From Verrucosispora sp. NA02020 (GTDB lineage Bacteria; Actinomycetota; Actinomycetes; Mycobacteriales; Micromonosporaceae), in assembly GCF_013364215.1 (NCBI RefSeq), contig NZ_CP054923.1:6758001-6822000 (forward strand): 64,000 bases of DNA. Direction: 5' to 3'. Made by a program: the position numbers and the translations under genes. Within the stretch, counting starts at the first letter, position 1, and every line of letters starts with the position of its first letter. The notes beneath the pieces are model-generated. The model was not told the origin of the DNA and did no database searches. It was given only the letters and a program-made list of their open reading frames with translations. Below are positions 1-8,205 of this stretch, piece after piece.

Positions 1-2
1 CC

Positions 3-302
3 GACGATGCCCGGACCGGGGTGCGCGGTCTGCCGCACCGGGTGGGTCCGGCGGGCAGCCGGGCGGCCGCCGTCGGGCTGCTCGTCGCGGCGACCGTCAC
101 GCTGGTGCTGGGTCCGCCCGGTCCGCCGTCCGGCCTGGGCCTCGCGGCGGTCGTCGCCGCCGTGGTCATCCTGGTTCTCGCCTGGTACGCCGGACGCACC
201 GCCGACCGACCCGGCGCCCGCTCGGCGGCGGCCTTCCGGGCGGTCATGCTGGTCGCCCTGATCGATGTCGTCCTGCTGGTCACGAGCGGTCGACTGGTCT
301 GA
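3..302 (+). CDS. C-terminal part of a small membrane protein (partial)
   Basis: The reading frame is open from the left edge of the window to the TGA at 300-302, so this is probably the 3' end of a longer gene; a GTG at 21 could also start a 93-residue protein. The visible part holds two hydrophobic segments (around LGLAAVVAAVVILVLAWYA and AVMLVALIDVVLLVTSG) separated by a short charged loop, which suggests an integral membrane protein. No family is recognised. It lies upstream of the lpqE-radA-disA group on the same strand. Which start is used cannot be decided from this window. Confidence 0.5.
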   Translation, partial: DDARTGVRGLPHRVGPAGSRAAAVGLLVAATVTLVLGPPGPPSGLGLAAVVAAVVILVLAWYAGRTADRPGARSAAAFRAVMLVALIDVVLLVTSGRLV

Positions 303-444
303 CCACGTCCCCCGGCAGGTGGCAGCACCGGGTCGCCGTGCGGGCCACGATCAGCTCCAACTACGCTGGGAAGCGGTCTGTGCGGGGGCATGGCCAGCGG
401 TTCCGGCGACGGCGCCGGGTGTGATCGTGACGAGGAGGACCGAC

Positions 445-1188
445 GTGACGCGCTCGATCAGGGGTTCCCGGCGGGCTGCCGTACTGCTGCCCGGGATCGC
501 GGCGGCAGCCGGGATGCTGCTGCTGTCGGGATGCGGCACCGGTCAGATCTCCGAGACGGCGAACAAGGTCCCGTCGATCCAGGGCGTCGACCTCCAGGCC
601 GAGGACGGCCGGTACGGCGTCCGCAGCGTGCTGATCTCGTACCCCGGTGTCGAGGGCTACCAGGCCGGCGACGACGCGATCCTGAACGCGCTCTTCTACA
701 ACGACTCGCCCGACCCGGTCACCGTGACCGTCACCTCGTCGGACGCCCGCGAGGTCGTGCTCACCACGGTCCAGGCCGCGACCAGCCCCTCGCCCAGCGC
801 CTCGCCCTCGCCGACCGGCTCCCCGTCGCCGGACCCGTCCCCGGAGGGCACCCCCTCCCCGGGCAGTTCCCCGTCGCCGGACGAGACGCCCTCCCCCGAC
901 GAGACGCCCTCCCCGGACGAGACCGAGTCGTCGGCCGGCGGCCCGGCCCGGATCGAGATCCCGCCGCTGAGCTACGTGCAGCTCAACACCGAGGGCGAGC
1001 AGGTGCTCCAGCTCCTCGGGCTCAACTCGGCACTGCTCGCCGGTCAGAACGTCACGATCAGCTTCGACTTCGGCGACGGCAACACGATCACCAGCCCGGC
1101 CCCGGTGGCCGTGCCGCTCAGCCCGGCTCCGCCGCCGTCGCCGATCATCGAGCGGCACACCGAGTTCGAGGGCGAAGGCGGGCACTGA
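445..1188 (+). CDS. LpqE-like lipoprotein
   Basis: Predicted exported lipoprotein of 247 residues. The GTG at 445 is preceded by a strong GAGGAGG ribosome site at 432-438. The N-terminus has basic residues, a hydrophobic stretch and the lipobox LLLSGC, so the protein should be lipid-anchored on the outer face of the membrane. A beta-rich domain (about residues 40-110) is followed by a long Ser/Pro/Asp/Glu-rich linker with repeated SPSP and PSPDET units, then a second conserved segment near the C-terminus. The sequence after the lipobox (GCGTGQISETANKVPSIQG) and the position upstream of radA resemble mycobacterial LpqE (Rv3584), whose role is uncertain. The Pro-rich insert is probably lineage-specific. 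The homology call rests on memory of the family, not on an alignment. Confidence 0.75.
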   Translation: MTRSIRGSRRAAVLLPGIAAAAGMLLLSGCGTGQISETANKVPSIQGVDLQAEDGRYGVRSVLISYPGVEGYQAGDDAILNALFYNDSPDPVTVTVTSSDAREVVLTTVQAATSPSPSASPSPTGSPSPDPSPEGTPSPGSSPSPDETPSPDETPSPDETESSAGGPARIEIPPLSYVQLNTEGEQVLQLLGLNSALLAGQNVTISFDFGDGNTITSPAPVAVPLSPAPPPSPIIERHTEFEGEGGH

Positions 1189-1206
1189 CCCGTCCTGCCG
1201 GAATGT

Positions 1207-1222
1207 CCGACGGCACCGTCGG
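1207..1222 (+). terminator. small hairpin after the LpqE-like gene
   Basis: CCGACG-GCAC-CGTCGG forms a 6-bp stem with a 4-base loop between the lipoprotein stop and radA. There is no T-run, so it may be a weak terminator or only a chance palindrome. Confidence 0.25.
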
Positions 1223-1279
1223 CGTGGTGAACCCATGCCGGCGGTGCCGTCGTCGTACCGGGGGGTTAGCGTCGCTCGG

Positions 1280-2731
1280 GTGAGCATCTCCCGATCGACC
1301 CCGGCCCGGGGAGCGGGTGGCGGGCGCGGCAGGGCCGCCGCTCGCGAGCCCCGCCCCGCGTACGAGTGCGACGCCTGCGGGCACCAGCCACCCAAGTGGG
1401 TGGGCCGCTGCCCCGAGTGCGGCGAATGGGGCTCGGTGGTCGAGTGCACCGTCACCGGCCCGACCGTCTCCGGCCGTGTGGTCAGCTCCCGGATGCCCGC
1501 CGAGCCGGCCCGCCCCATCGCCACCATCAGCGCCGCACCGGCCCGCGCCCGCCCCACCGGCGTCAGCGAGCTGGACCGGGTGCTCGGCGGCGGGCTGGTG
1601 CCCGGGGCGGTGGTGCTGCTCGCCGGTGAGCCCGGGGTCGGCAAGTCCACCCTGCTGCTCGACGTCGCCCAGCAGTGGGCCGTCGGCGCGGGCAGCCCCT
1701 CGCTGGTGGTCAGCGGCGAGGAGTCGGTCAGCCAGGTGCGCCTGCGGGCCGAACGCATGGGCACCCTGCACGACCAGCTCTACCTCGCCGCCGAGAGCGA
1801 CCTCGCGGCGGTGCTCGGCCACCTCGACGCGGTCAAGCCGGGCCTGCTGGTGCTCGACTCGGTCCAGACCATCTCCACCACCGGCACCGAGGGCGTGCCG
1901 GGCGGGGTGACCCAGGTGCGGGCGGTCACCGCCGCACTGGTGGCGGTCGCCAAGGAGCGCGGCATCGCGACCGTGCTGGTGGGGCACGTGACCAAGGACG
2001 GGCAGGTGGCGGGTCCCCGGGTGTTGGAGCACCTGGTCGACGTGGTGCTGCACTTCGAGGGCGACAAGCACTCCTCGCTGCGGATGGTGCGCGGCGTCAA
2101 GAACCGGTTCGGCGCCGCCGACGAGGTGGGCTGCTTCGAGATGCACGAGGGCGGCATCAGCAGCCTCGCCGACCCGTCCGGGCTGTTCCTTACCCGCTAC
2201 AGCGAGCCGGTGCCGGGCACCTGCGTGACGGTGGCGATGGAGGGACGCCGGGCACTGGTGACGGAGGTGCAGGCGTTGATCGGTGCCGCCGTGGCCGGTT
2301 CGCCCCGGCGTACCGTCTCCGGGCTGGACTCGGCCCGGCTGGCGATGGTGCTGGCGGTGCTCCAGCGCCGCACCGAGCGGCTCACCCTGCACGACCGGGA
2401 GGTCTTCGCGGCCACCGTCGGCGGCATCCGGGTGGTGGAGCCGGCGGCGGACCTGGCGGTCGCGCTCGCGGTCGCCTCCGGCGGCCTGAACCTGGCGATC
2501 GCGCCGCACCTGGTGGCGATCGGCGAGGTCGGCCTGACCGGCGAGGTACGCCGGGTGGGAGCGGTGCCGCGCCGGCTGTCCGAGGCGGCCCGGCTCGGGT
2601 TCCGGCTGGCCCTGGTGCCGCCCGGTTGCGGCCCGGCGAGCACCGGCGCCGGCCCGGAGCAGATGCGGGTGGTGGAGGTGGGCGACGTCCGGGCGGCGTT
2701 GCAGGCCGCAGCCCGGGCCTCGGCGGAGTGA
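1280..2731 (+). CDS. radA: DNA repair protein RadA (Sms)
   Basis: RadA is a RecA-like ATPase that processes recombination intermediates and drives branch migration. The protein (483 residues from GTG 1280) has an N-terminal four-Cys zinc finger (CDAC...CPEC, about residues 29-50), a P-loop GEPGVGKST near residue 116, the RadA signature KNRFG near residue 274, and a C-terminal Lon-protease-like domain. The frame is open upstream to 1235, but the usual family N-terminus and spacing favour 1280. It is followed after 95 bp by disA on the same strand. The radA-disA pair is conserved in many Gram-positive bacteria, and in Bacillus and mycobacteria RadA is reported to bind and restrain DisA. Confidence 0.95.
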   Translation: MSISRSTPARGAGGGRGRAAAREPRPAYECDACGHQPPKWVGRCPECGEWGSVVECTVTGPTVSGRVVSSRMPAEPARPIATISAAPARARPTGVSELDRVLGGGLVPGAVVLLAGEPGVGKSTLLLDVAQQWAVGAGSPSLVVSGEESVSQVRLRAERMGTLHDQLYLAAESDLAAVLGHLDAVKPGLLVLDSVQTISTTGTEGVPGGVTQVRAVTAALVAVAKERGIATVLVGHVTKDGQVAGPRVLEHLVDVVLHFEGDKHSSLRMVRGVKNRFGAADEVGCFEMHEGGISSLADPSGLFLTRYSEPVPGTCVTVAMEGRRALVTEVQALIGAAVAGSPRRTVSGLDSARLAMVLAVLQRRTERLTLHDREVFAATVGGIRVVEPAADLAVALAVASGGLNLAIAPHLVAIGEVGLTGEVRRVGAVPRRLSEAARLGFRLALVPPGCGPASTGAGPEQMRVVEVGDVRAALQAAARASAE

Positions 2732-2826
2732 GCCGCGTCTCCGACGGACGGGACGGACGGCACGGGCCGAATCGTGACACATCCCAGTAACCACGGGAGC
2801 ACCCACCGCAGGGCAGTCCGTAGACT

Positions 2827-4011
2827 GTGCCCGTGCCGATCGACCGCGAAGCCACCAAGCCTGCCGGCGCGACACCCCACGCCCGCACCGGTGCCGTGGG
2901 CTCGCCCGCTCGTCCGATCAGCGTCAGCGTGACCGGAGGCGGCAGCGTCGGCGACCCGCTGCGCGCGAATCTGGCGCTGATGGCACCGGGCACCGCGCTT
3001 CGCGACGGCCTGGAGCGCATCCTGCGCGGTCGCACCGGCGCACTGATCGTCCTCGGGTACGACAAGGTGGTCGAGGGTCTGTGCACCGGCGGTTTCCCGC
3101 TGGACGTCGAGTTCTCCGCGACCCGGGTCCGTGAGCTGTGCAAGATGGACGGCGCGGTGGTGCTCTCCAGCGACGGCACCCGCATCGTCCGGGCCGCGGT
3201 GCACCTGATGCCCGACCCGACGATCCCGACCGAGGAGTCGGGCACCCGGCACCGCACCGCCGAGCGGGTCGCCCGGCAGACGGGCTACCCGGTGATCTCG
3301 GTCAGCCAGTCGATGCGGATCATCAGCCTCTACGTCAACGGCCAGCGGCACGTGCTGGACGACTCGGCGGCCATCCTGTCCCGGGCCAACCAGGCGCTGG
3401 CCACCCTGGAGCGCTACAAGCTCCGGCTGGACGAGGTCTCCGGCACCCTCTCCGCGCTGGAGATCGAGGACCTGGTCACCGTCCGGGACGCGGTCGCCGT
3501 GGTGCAGCGGCTGGAGATGGTCCGCCGGATCGCCGACGAGATCGCCGGCTACGTGGTCGAGCTGGGCACCGACGGCCGACTGCTCGCCCTGCAACTCGAC
3601 GAGCTGATGGCCGGCGTGGACGCCGACCGCACCCTGGTCATCCGGGACTACCTGCCCACCGGCCGTAAGCCCCGCACCCTCGACGAGGCCCTGGTCGAGC
3701 TGGACCTGCTCAGCGCCACCGAGCTGATCGACCTGGTCTCCGTCGCCAAGGCGATCGGTTACCCGGCCGCGTCCGACGCGCTGGAGGCAGCGGTCAGCCC
3801 GCGCGGCTTCCGGCTGCTGGCCAAGGTGCCCCGACTGCCGGTGGCGGTGGTGGACCGGCTGGTGCTGCACTTCGGCAGCCTCCAGCGGCTGCTCGGCGCG
3901 ACGGTCGAGGACCTCCAGGCCGTCGAGGGCGTCGGCGACGCGCGGGCCCGGGGCGTACGCGAGGGGCTCTCCCGGCTCGCCGAGGCGTCCATCCTGGAAC
4001 GCTACGTCTGA
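2827..4011 (+). CDS. disA: DNA integrity scanning diadenylate cyclase DisA
   Basis: DisA condenses two ATP into c-di-AMP and slows synthesis when it meets branched DNA. The 394-residue protein has an N-terminal DAC domain with the catalytic DGA motif (about 108-110) and RHRTAERV (about 141-148), a helical linker, and a C-terminal helix-hairpin-helix DNA-binding region ([21 protein letters not shown]). The N-terminal extension of about 35 residues before [15 protein letters not shown] is longer than in Bacillus DisA. GTG codons at 2827 and 2833 are both possible starts. It is the only diadenylate cyclase in the window. Next to radA, it links DNA damage status to c-di-AMP signalling. Confidence 0.95.
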   Translation: MPVPIDREATKPAGATPHARTGAVGSPARPISVSVTGGGSVGDPLRANLALMAPGTALRDGLERILRGRTGALIVLGYDKVVEGLCTGGFPLDVEFSATRVRELCKMDGAVVLSSDGTRIVRAAVHLMPDPTIPTEESGTRHRTAERVARQTGYPVISVSQSMRIISLYVNGQRHVLDDSAAILSRANQALATLERYKLRLDEVSGTLSALEIEDLVTVRDAVAVVQRLEMVRRIADEIAGYVVELGTDGRLLALQLDELMAGVDADRTLVIRDYLPTGRKPRTLDEALVELDLLSATELIDLVSVAKAIGYPAASDALEAAVSPRGFRLLAKVPRLPVAVVDRLVLHFGSLQRLLGATVEDLQAVEGVGDARARGVREGLSRLAEASILERYV

Positions 4012-4012
4012 C

Positions 4013-4035
4013 CCGGGCCGCGATCACCGGCCCGG
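4013..4035. terminator. bidirectional hairpin between convergent genes
   Basis: CCGGGCC at 4013-4019 pairs with GGCCCGG at 4029-4035 across a 9-base loop. It lies exactly between the convergent 3' ends of disA and the next minus-strand gene, the expected place for a shared terminator. No U-tract is present, which is common in high-GC Actinobacteria. Confidence 0.5.
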
Positions 4036-4050
4036 CCCGGTCCCGCCCGG

Positions 4051-4782
4051 TCAGCCCGTCAGACGGATCTTGGCCGGCTGGCTCAGCCGGGTCCCCACCC
4101 GCGCGAAGACCTCGTACGTCCCGGCCTGCACGACCGGGCCGTTCGCCACTCCCTCGGCGCACCGGCTGCTGTCCTTGCCGTTCCAGCCGACCTGGTAGGA
4201 GCGCTCGAAGCCCGGCGTGAAGGACTGCGTGTCCGACCCGGAGGCGGCACCGCAGGTGTCCGAGGACCAGACCACCTCGGCGCCGGACTTGATGAAGATC
4301 TCCTGCGCGTCCGCGCCGACGTCCCGGCTGCACGTCCGCTCCGACCGGTTGCGGATCTTCAGATGCAGATCGACGGCGGCGCCGCGCACCACCTCGCCGG
4401 GCAGGGCCTGGGCGGTCACCACGATCTCACTGTCGGTGCAGGTTCCGTCATCGGTCGAGGTGTTGTTGACCGGCGGGTCGTTACTGAGCGACGGCTCGGT
4501 CGACGGACTGGAGGCCGGGTCACCGGAGGGCGTCGTCGGACCGGTCCCGGCGTCGCCCGACGGAGGCGAGCCGGTCTCCGGGGTCAACACCGACCCGGTC
4601 GGCTCCGGCGTACCGGTCGACACCCCGGGATCGGGCTGACCGTCGCCGGTCGCACCGGGCTCGCTGCTCTGCCCGTTACAGGAGTAGAGCACGACAACCA
4701 GCAGGAGCAGGACCGCGCCGAGCACGACGGCACGACGCCGCCAGTACACCGCGGGAGACAGGGGGCCGACCGTCAGACGCAT
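4051..4782 (-). CDS. membrane-anchored exported protein of unknown function
   Basis: The protein (243 residues from the ATG at 4780-4782, with GGTGGGGGC just upstream) has a short cytoplasmic tail, one strongly hydrophobic segment (VVLGAVLLLLVVVLYSC), a Ser/Thr/Pro/Gly-rich extracellular stalk of roughly 80 residues, and a C-terminal beta-rich domain with two Cys pairs that could form disulfides (C-TDSEIVVT...C-SRDV; DTC-GAASG...RC-AEG). The Cys after the hydrophobic segment (LYSC) might act as a lipobox, though the context is not ideal. A membrane protein at the same place next to disA exists in mycobacteria (Rv3587c), which suggests a conserved envelope role. The function is unknown. Confidence 0.75.
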   Translation of the reverse strand: MRLTVGPLSPAVYWRRRAVVLGAVLLLLVVVLYSCNGQSSEPGATGDGQPDPGVSTGTPEPTGSVLTPETGSPPSGDAGTGPTTPSGDPASSPSTEPSLSNDPPVNNTSTDDGTCTDSEIVVTAQALPGEVVRGAAVDLHLKIRNRSERTCSRDVGADAQEIFIKSGAEVVWSSDTCGAASGSDTQSFTPGFERSYQVGWNGKDSSRCAEGVANGPVVQAGTYEVFARVGTRLSQPAKIRLTG

Positions 4783-4929
4783 GATGCCCCCACCGTAGCG
4801 GTGTCGCACGCGACGGACGGTAGCGACGCGCCGGGGTCGACCGGACCCATCGGAACCCACCCTCCATTCACGACGGTGCGGGGCGTCGGCAGCGCCGATT
4901 CGTCACTCACCGTATCGACCCGCCCTCGG

Positions 4930-5517
4930 TCAGAGATACACCTTGCGTTGGTAGATCGCGTGCGCGCCGGCCACCCGGTCCAGGAACAACAGCCCGGCGC
5001 AGTGGTCGATCTCGTGTTGCAGGGCCCGCGCCTCGAAACCGTCGGTGACCAGGCGAACCAGCTCGCCGCTGCCCGGCAGCGTCCCCTCGACCACGAGCCG
5101 GCTGGCACGCTTGACGTCACCGGTCAGGTCCGGCACCGACATGCACCCCTCCCGGCCCGCCTTCCACCGGGTCGCCTCGACCACCCGGGCGTTGCAGAGC
5201 GCGAACGTGCCGTGCACCGTGACCGCCTTGGAATGGCCCGTCACGTTGACCGCGAACACGTGTGCCCCCACCCCCACCTGCGGTGCGGCCAGGCCGACGC
5301 AGCCGGGCGAGACCCTCATGGTGGCGATCAGGTCGGCCGCCAGCCGGACGGTCTCCTCGGCGGTGGGGTCGACCTCCGCGCCGGCCCGGCTGAGCACCGT
5401 GTGCGGGGCGGAGACCACCGGCAGCACCGCTCCGGTGCCCAGGGACTCGGGCGTCCACTCCCCCAGCCCGGCGTACGCCTCGGCGGTCAGGTCCGGCGTA
5501 CCCGCGTCGCCGCTCAC
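4930..5517 (-). CDS. def: peptide deformylase
   Basis: Removes the formyl group from the N-terminal methionine of nascent proteins. All three metal-site motifs are present: GLAAPQ at residues 75-80, EGCMS at 123-127 and HEIDH at 168-172, where Cys125 and the two His residues bind the metal and Glu169 is catalytic. The length of 195 residues is normal. The start GTG at 5517 overlaps the stop codon of the upstream ACT-domain gene by 4 bases (GTGA), which indicates translational coupling. Actinobacteria usually carry more than one def, so this need not be the only copy. Confidence 0.93.
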   Translation of the reverse strand: MSGDAGTPDLTAEAYAGLGEWTPESLGTGAVLPVVSAPHTVLSRAGAEVDPTAEETVRLAADLIATMRVSPGCVGLAAPQVGVGAHVFAVNVTGHSKAVTVHGTFALCNARVVEATRWKAGREGCMSVPDLTGDVKRASRLVVEGTLPGSGELVRLVTDGFEARALQHEIDHCAGLLFLDRVAGAHAIYQRKVYL

Positions 5518-6026
5518 AGCAGATCCGGTTCGGCGGGACGGAGAGTGACGTCGACACCGAGATTCGTGGCGGCCCCGGCCAGCCGGGCGGCGAGCGGCTC
5601 GGCCGCGCCCGGGGGCACCTCGACCTCCGCCACCACCACGTAGAGCGACCCCACCAACCGGGTACTCAGGTCGGTGACGTTACCGCCGGCCTCGGTCAGC
5701 ACCCGGGTCATCGCGGCCACGATGCCCATCCGGTCCGCCCCGTGCACCGCCACCACGTACGGCTCCCCGGCCGGAGCCGTCTCCCCGTCGGGCGTCACCT
5801 CGCGTACGGTGGCCAGCAGTTGACCGTCGGCGGTCAGCGTGACCAACGCGGCCTCCACCTCGGCGGCGGCCGGGCCCACACAGATGAGGGTCATCGCGAA
5901 GTGTCCGCGCAGCCGGGTCATGGTGCTGTCGGTGAGGTTCGCCCCGAGTCGGGCCAGCACCTCGGCGACGTCGGCCACGATGCCGGGTCGGTCCCGGCCG
6001 ATGACGGTGATCGCGAGCTCGTTCAT
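5514..6026 (-). CDS. two-ACT-domain protein (GcvR-like)
   Basis: A 170-residue protein made of two ACT domains: residues 1-80 (MNELAITVIGRDRPGIVADV) and 88-165 (EPYVVAVHGADRMGIVAAMT). ACT pairs bind amino acids and regulate metabolic enzymes or transcription. This architecture matches the GcvR/glycine-cleavage-repressor-like family and formyltetrahydrofolate deformylase N-termini. No catalytic domain is attached. The ATG at 6024-6026 fits the first ACT strand; a longer frame continues upstream but is antisense to mutY. It is coupled to def by a 4-base overlap, so both are probably expressed together. The ligand is unknown. Confidence 0.85.
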   Translation of the reverse strand: MNELAITVIGRDRPGIVADVAEVLARLGANLTDSTMTRLRGHFAMTLICVGPAAAEVEAALVTLTADGQLLATVREVTPDGETAPAGEPYVVAVHGADRMGIVAAMTRVLTEAGGNVTDLSTRLVGSLYVVVAEVEVPPGAAEPLAARLAGAATNLGVDVTLRPAEPDLL

Positions 6027-6123
6027 CCGGGCATTCTCCCCGATCCACGTCCGCCGACGGTGGCGGCCCGCCCGGACCGTCCAGTCGGCGGAATCCGGCA
6101 CCCGTGGCATGATCGGCGACGCG

Positions 6124-7026
6124 ATGACAGAAACCACCTTCGCCGGCCAGGTGAGCCGGTGGTACGAGCGCAACGCGCGGGACCTGCCGTGGCGCCATCC
6201 CGACGTCAGCCCGTGGGCCATCCTGGTCAGCGAGGTCATGCTCCAGCAGACCCCGGTGGTCCGGGTACTGCCCGCATGGGAGGCGTGGCTGGCACGCTGG
6301 CCCACGCCGGCGGCACTGGCGCAGGACACCCCGGCCGAGGCGATCCGGATGTGGGGGCGGCTCGGCTACCCCCGCCGGGCGGTCCGGCTGCGGGAGTGCG
6401 CGGTCGCCGTCGTGGAGCGGCACGGCGGCCAGGTCCCTGATCAACTGGAGCAGTTGCTCGCCCTGCCCGGGGTCGGCACGTACACGGCGCGGGCGGTGGC
6501 GGCCTTCGCGTACGGGCAGCGGCATCCGGTGGTCGACACCAACGTGCGGCGGGTGGTCTGCCGCGCGATCGCCGGGGAGCCGGACGCCGGCCCGGCGACC
6601 CGACCGGCGGACCTGGTCGCCACCGAGGAACTGCTGCCGATCGAACCGGCGGCCGCCGCCCTGGCCAGCGCCGCCTTCATGGAGCTGGGCGCGGTGGTCT
6701 GCACCGCCCGCTCGCCTCGCTGCGGTGTCTGCCCGGTCGAGGCGACCTGTGCGTGGCGGGCGTCCGGCCAGGTCGCCCCGGACGGCCCGACGCGCCGTCC
6801 GCAGCGGTACGCCGGCACCGACCGCCAGGTACGCGGCCTCCTGCTCGGGGTGCTGCGCGAGGCGACCGGCCCGGTGCCGCACCAACGCCTGGACCAGGTC
6901 TGGTCGGACGACGTGCAGCGGGCGCGGGCACTGGCCGGTCTGGTGACCGACGGTCTGGTCGAGCCGGTCGGCGAAAGCGCGTTCCGCCTGGTCGGCGACG
7001 GTCCACCGGCCCCGGTCCCGACCTGA
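6124..7026 (+). CDS. mutY: A/G-specific adenine DNA glycosylase MutY
   Basis: Removes adenine mispaired with 8-oxoguanine. The 300-residue protein has the catalytic glutamate in VSEVMLQQT (Glu37), a helix-hairpin-helix LLALPGVGTYTA, the catalytic aspartate in VVDTNVRR (Asp138), and the [4Fe-4S] ligands Cys193, Cys200, Cys203 and Cys209 with C-x6-C-x2-C-x5-C spacing. The C-terminal part is short, so the NUDIX-like 8-oxoG recognition domain is reduced or missing, as in other actinobacterial forms. An in-frame ATG at 6109 would add five residues. It is transcribed divergently from the ACT/def pair. Confidence 0.94.
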   Translation: MTETTFAGQVSRWYERNARDLPWRHPDVSPWAILVSEVMLQQTPVVRVLPAWEAWLARWPTPAALAQDTPAEAIRMWGRLGYPRRAVRLRECAVAVVERHGGQVPDQLEQLLALPGVGTYTARAVAAFAYGQRHPVVDTNVRRVVCRAIAGEPDAGPATRPADLVATEELLPIEPAAAALASAAFMELGAVVCTARSPRCGVCPVEATCAWRASGQVAPDGPTRRPQRYAGTDRQVRGLLLGVLREATGPVPHQRLDQVWSDDVQRARALAGLVTDGLVEPVGESAFRLVGDGPPAPVPT

Positions 7027-7034
7027 TCGCAGTA

Positions 7035-7067
7035 GCGGGCCGGCTCCCGGGTAAGGAGCCGGCCCGC
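7035..7067 (+). terminator. strong hairpin terminator after mutY
   Basis: A perfect 13-bp stem (GCGGGCCGGCTCC at 7035-7047 pairing with 7055-7067) and a 7-base loop start 9 bases after the mutY stop. It could also serve the convergent C39 peptidase-like gene. Confidence 0.75.
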
Positions 7068-7130
7068 AGAGTTCTGCCTGGTGTGGCAACCGATCCGTCC
7101 CGGTATGCCGGCCCGGTCGGTGTCGCTCGG

Positions 7131-7781
7131 TCAGGCGGAGTAGCCGCGGCTGGCGATCCAGTCCGCCAGCACCTCGGTGTCCATCCAGTACTCGGCCTTG
7201 GCGGGATCCGCCGAGTCGGCGATCTTCACCTGGCTGCCGCCGTCCCGATAACCGGTCACCGAGATGTAGTGGCCGGACTCGAACGAGTGGCTGCCTCCGC
7301 CGAGGTCGACTGCGGTGCCGAAGACGTTGGCCACCACGCTCCGGTCGTCGTCGACGGTACGGACGATGTCCTCGCGCAACCGCTCGGTCTCGGCCTCGTC
7401 GGCGACCTGGCCGGGGATCTCCACGGTGCGGTAGACGTCCTTACCGGCCTTGTTGTTCAACGCCTTGGTGATCACGAACGCCGAGTCGGTGCCCCGCTCG
7501 GTGGTGCCCATCTCGCGGGCCAGGTCGTCCTGCGAGACGTCCTTGTCCATCACGCTGAGGGCGTTCCGCACCGCGGCCGGACCGCAGTAGTAGAAGTTCG
7601 GCTGGGCCTGGTAGCGGACCTTCAGCTGCCGCTCGCCCTTGCCGTGGCCGCGCTCCGTCACGGTGGCCAGGGCGTCGGTGCTGTTCGTCGCCCCCACCGC
7701 GGCCATCGGACCGCTGATCATCCCACCGGCACAGACGGCACCGGCGGCGGTCAGCGCGGCCTTACGCATCAATGTCGTCAT
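7131..7781 (-). CDS. exported C39-family-like cysteine peptidase
   Basis: A 216-residue protein with a signal peptide (MTTLMRKAALTAAGAVCAGG...) and a papain-fold peptidase domain of the C39_2 type. The likely catalytic residues are Cys66 in FYYCGPA, His171 in SGHYISVTGY and Asp189 in KIADSAD. The ATG at 7781 is chosen because GGAGGA lies six bases upstream; the nearer ATG at 7787 abuts that site. Stand-alone exported C39-like proteins are common in Micromonosporaceae and Streptomyces, and their substrates are mostly unknown. No bacteriocin or ABC exporter gene is adjacent, so a role in leader-peptide processing is not supported. Confidence 0.8.
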   Translation of the reverse strand: MTTLMRKAALTAAGAVCAGGMISGPMAAVGATNSTDALATVTERGHGKGERQLKVRYQAQPNFYYCGPAAVRNALSVMDKDVSQDDLAREMGTTERGTDSAFVITKALNNKAGKDVYRTVEIPGQVADEAETERLREDIVRTVDDDRSVVANVFGTAVDLGGGSHSFESGHYISVTGYRDGGSQVKIADSADPAKAEYWMDTEVLADWIASRGYSA

Positions 7782-8150
7782 GGTCATTCCTCCAGCTCGG
7801 GGGATCGACACGACACCCGGGACTGCGGAGAGGGTGGATGCCGCGTCGGAGGGAAGAAGCAGGTGACACCACGAACGGTGGGGTGCCCCGCCATGGGTGC
7901 AACGGCTCGGATAGGCCACACATTCCGGGCTTACCGGGCGTACGCCGATCCCGCTCTGCGGTGCGCCGCGACTACCTGGCCACCAGAGCCACCACGGCCA
8001 CCCCCGGTGCAACCGCTCGGGGTGCCGACCCATGCCCGGCGGCCGGGTGACAGGGTCCTTCCGGCGCCCTCGTTGAGCGGAATGTAACCAGGTGCGCTGA
8101 AGCATCCGACTGTCCGGTTCGAGGATCCGCACCGAAGCGGCGACACACGA
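7782..8150. other. intergenic region, no gene seen
   Basis: About 370 bases between the C39-like gene and the clpC terminator. It must hold the promoter of the minus-strand peptidase gene. I see no convincing coding frame with a ribosome site, no RNA gene and no repeat. Confidence 0.5.
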
Positions 8151-8184
8151 CGGCGGCCCGGTGGCAGGTGCCACCGGGCCGCCG
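8151..8184 (-). terminator. clpC transcription terminator
   Basis: A perfect 16-bp stem (CGGCGGCCCGGTGGCA pairing with TGCCACCGGGCCGCCG) around a 2-base loop, placed 22 bases beyond the clpC stop codon. It is one of the strongest hairpins in the window. Confidence 0.85.
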
Positions 8185-8205
8185 CTGGTCGAACCAGCCG
8201 ACTAC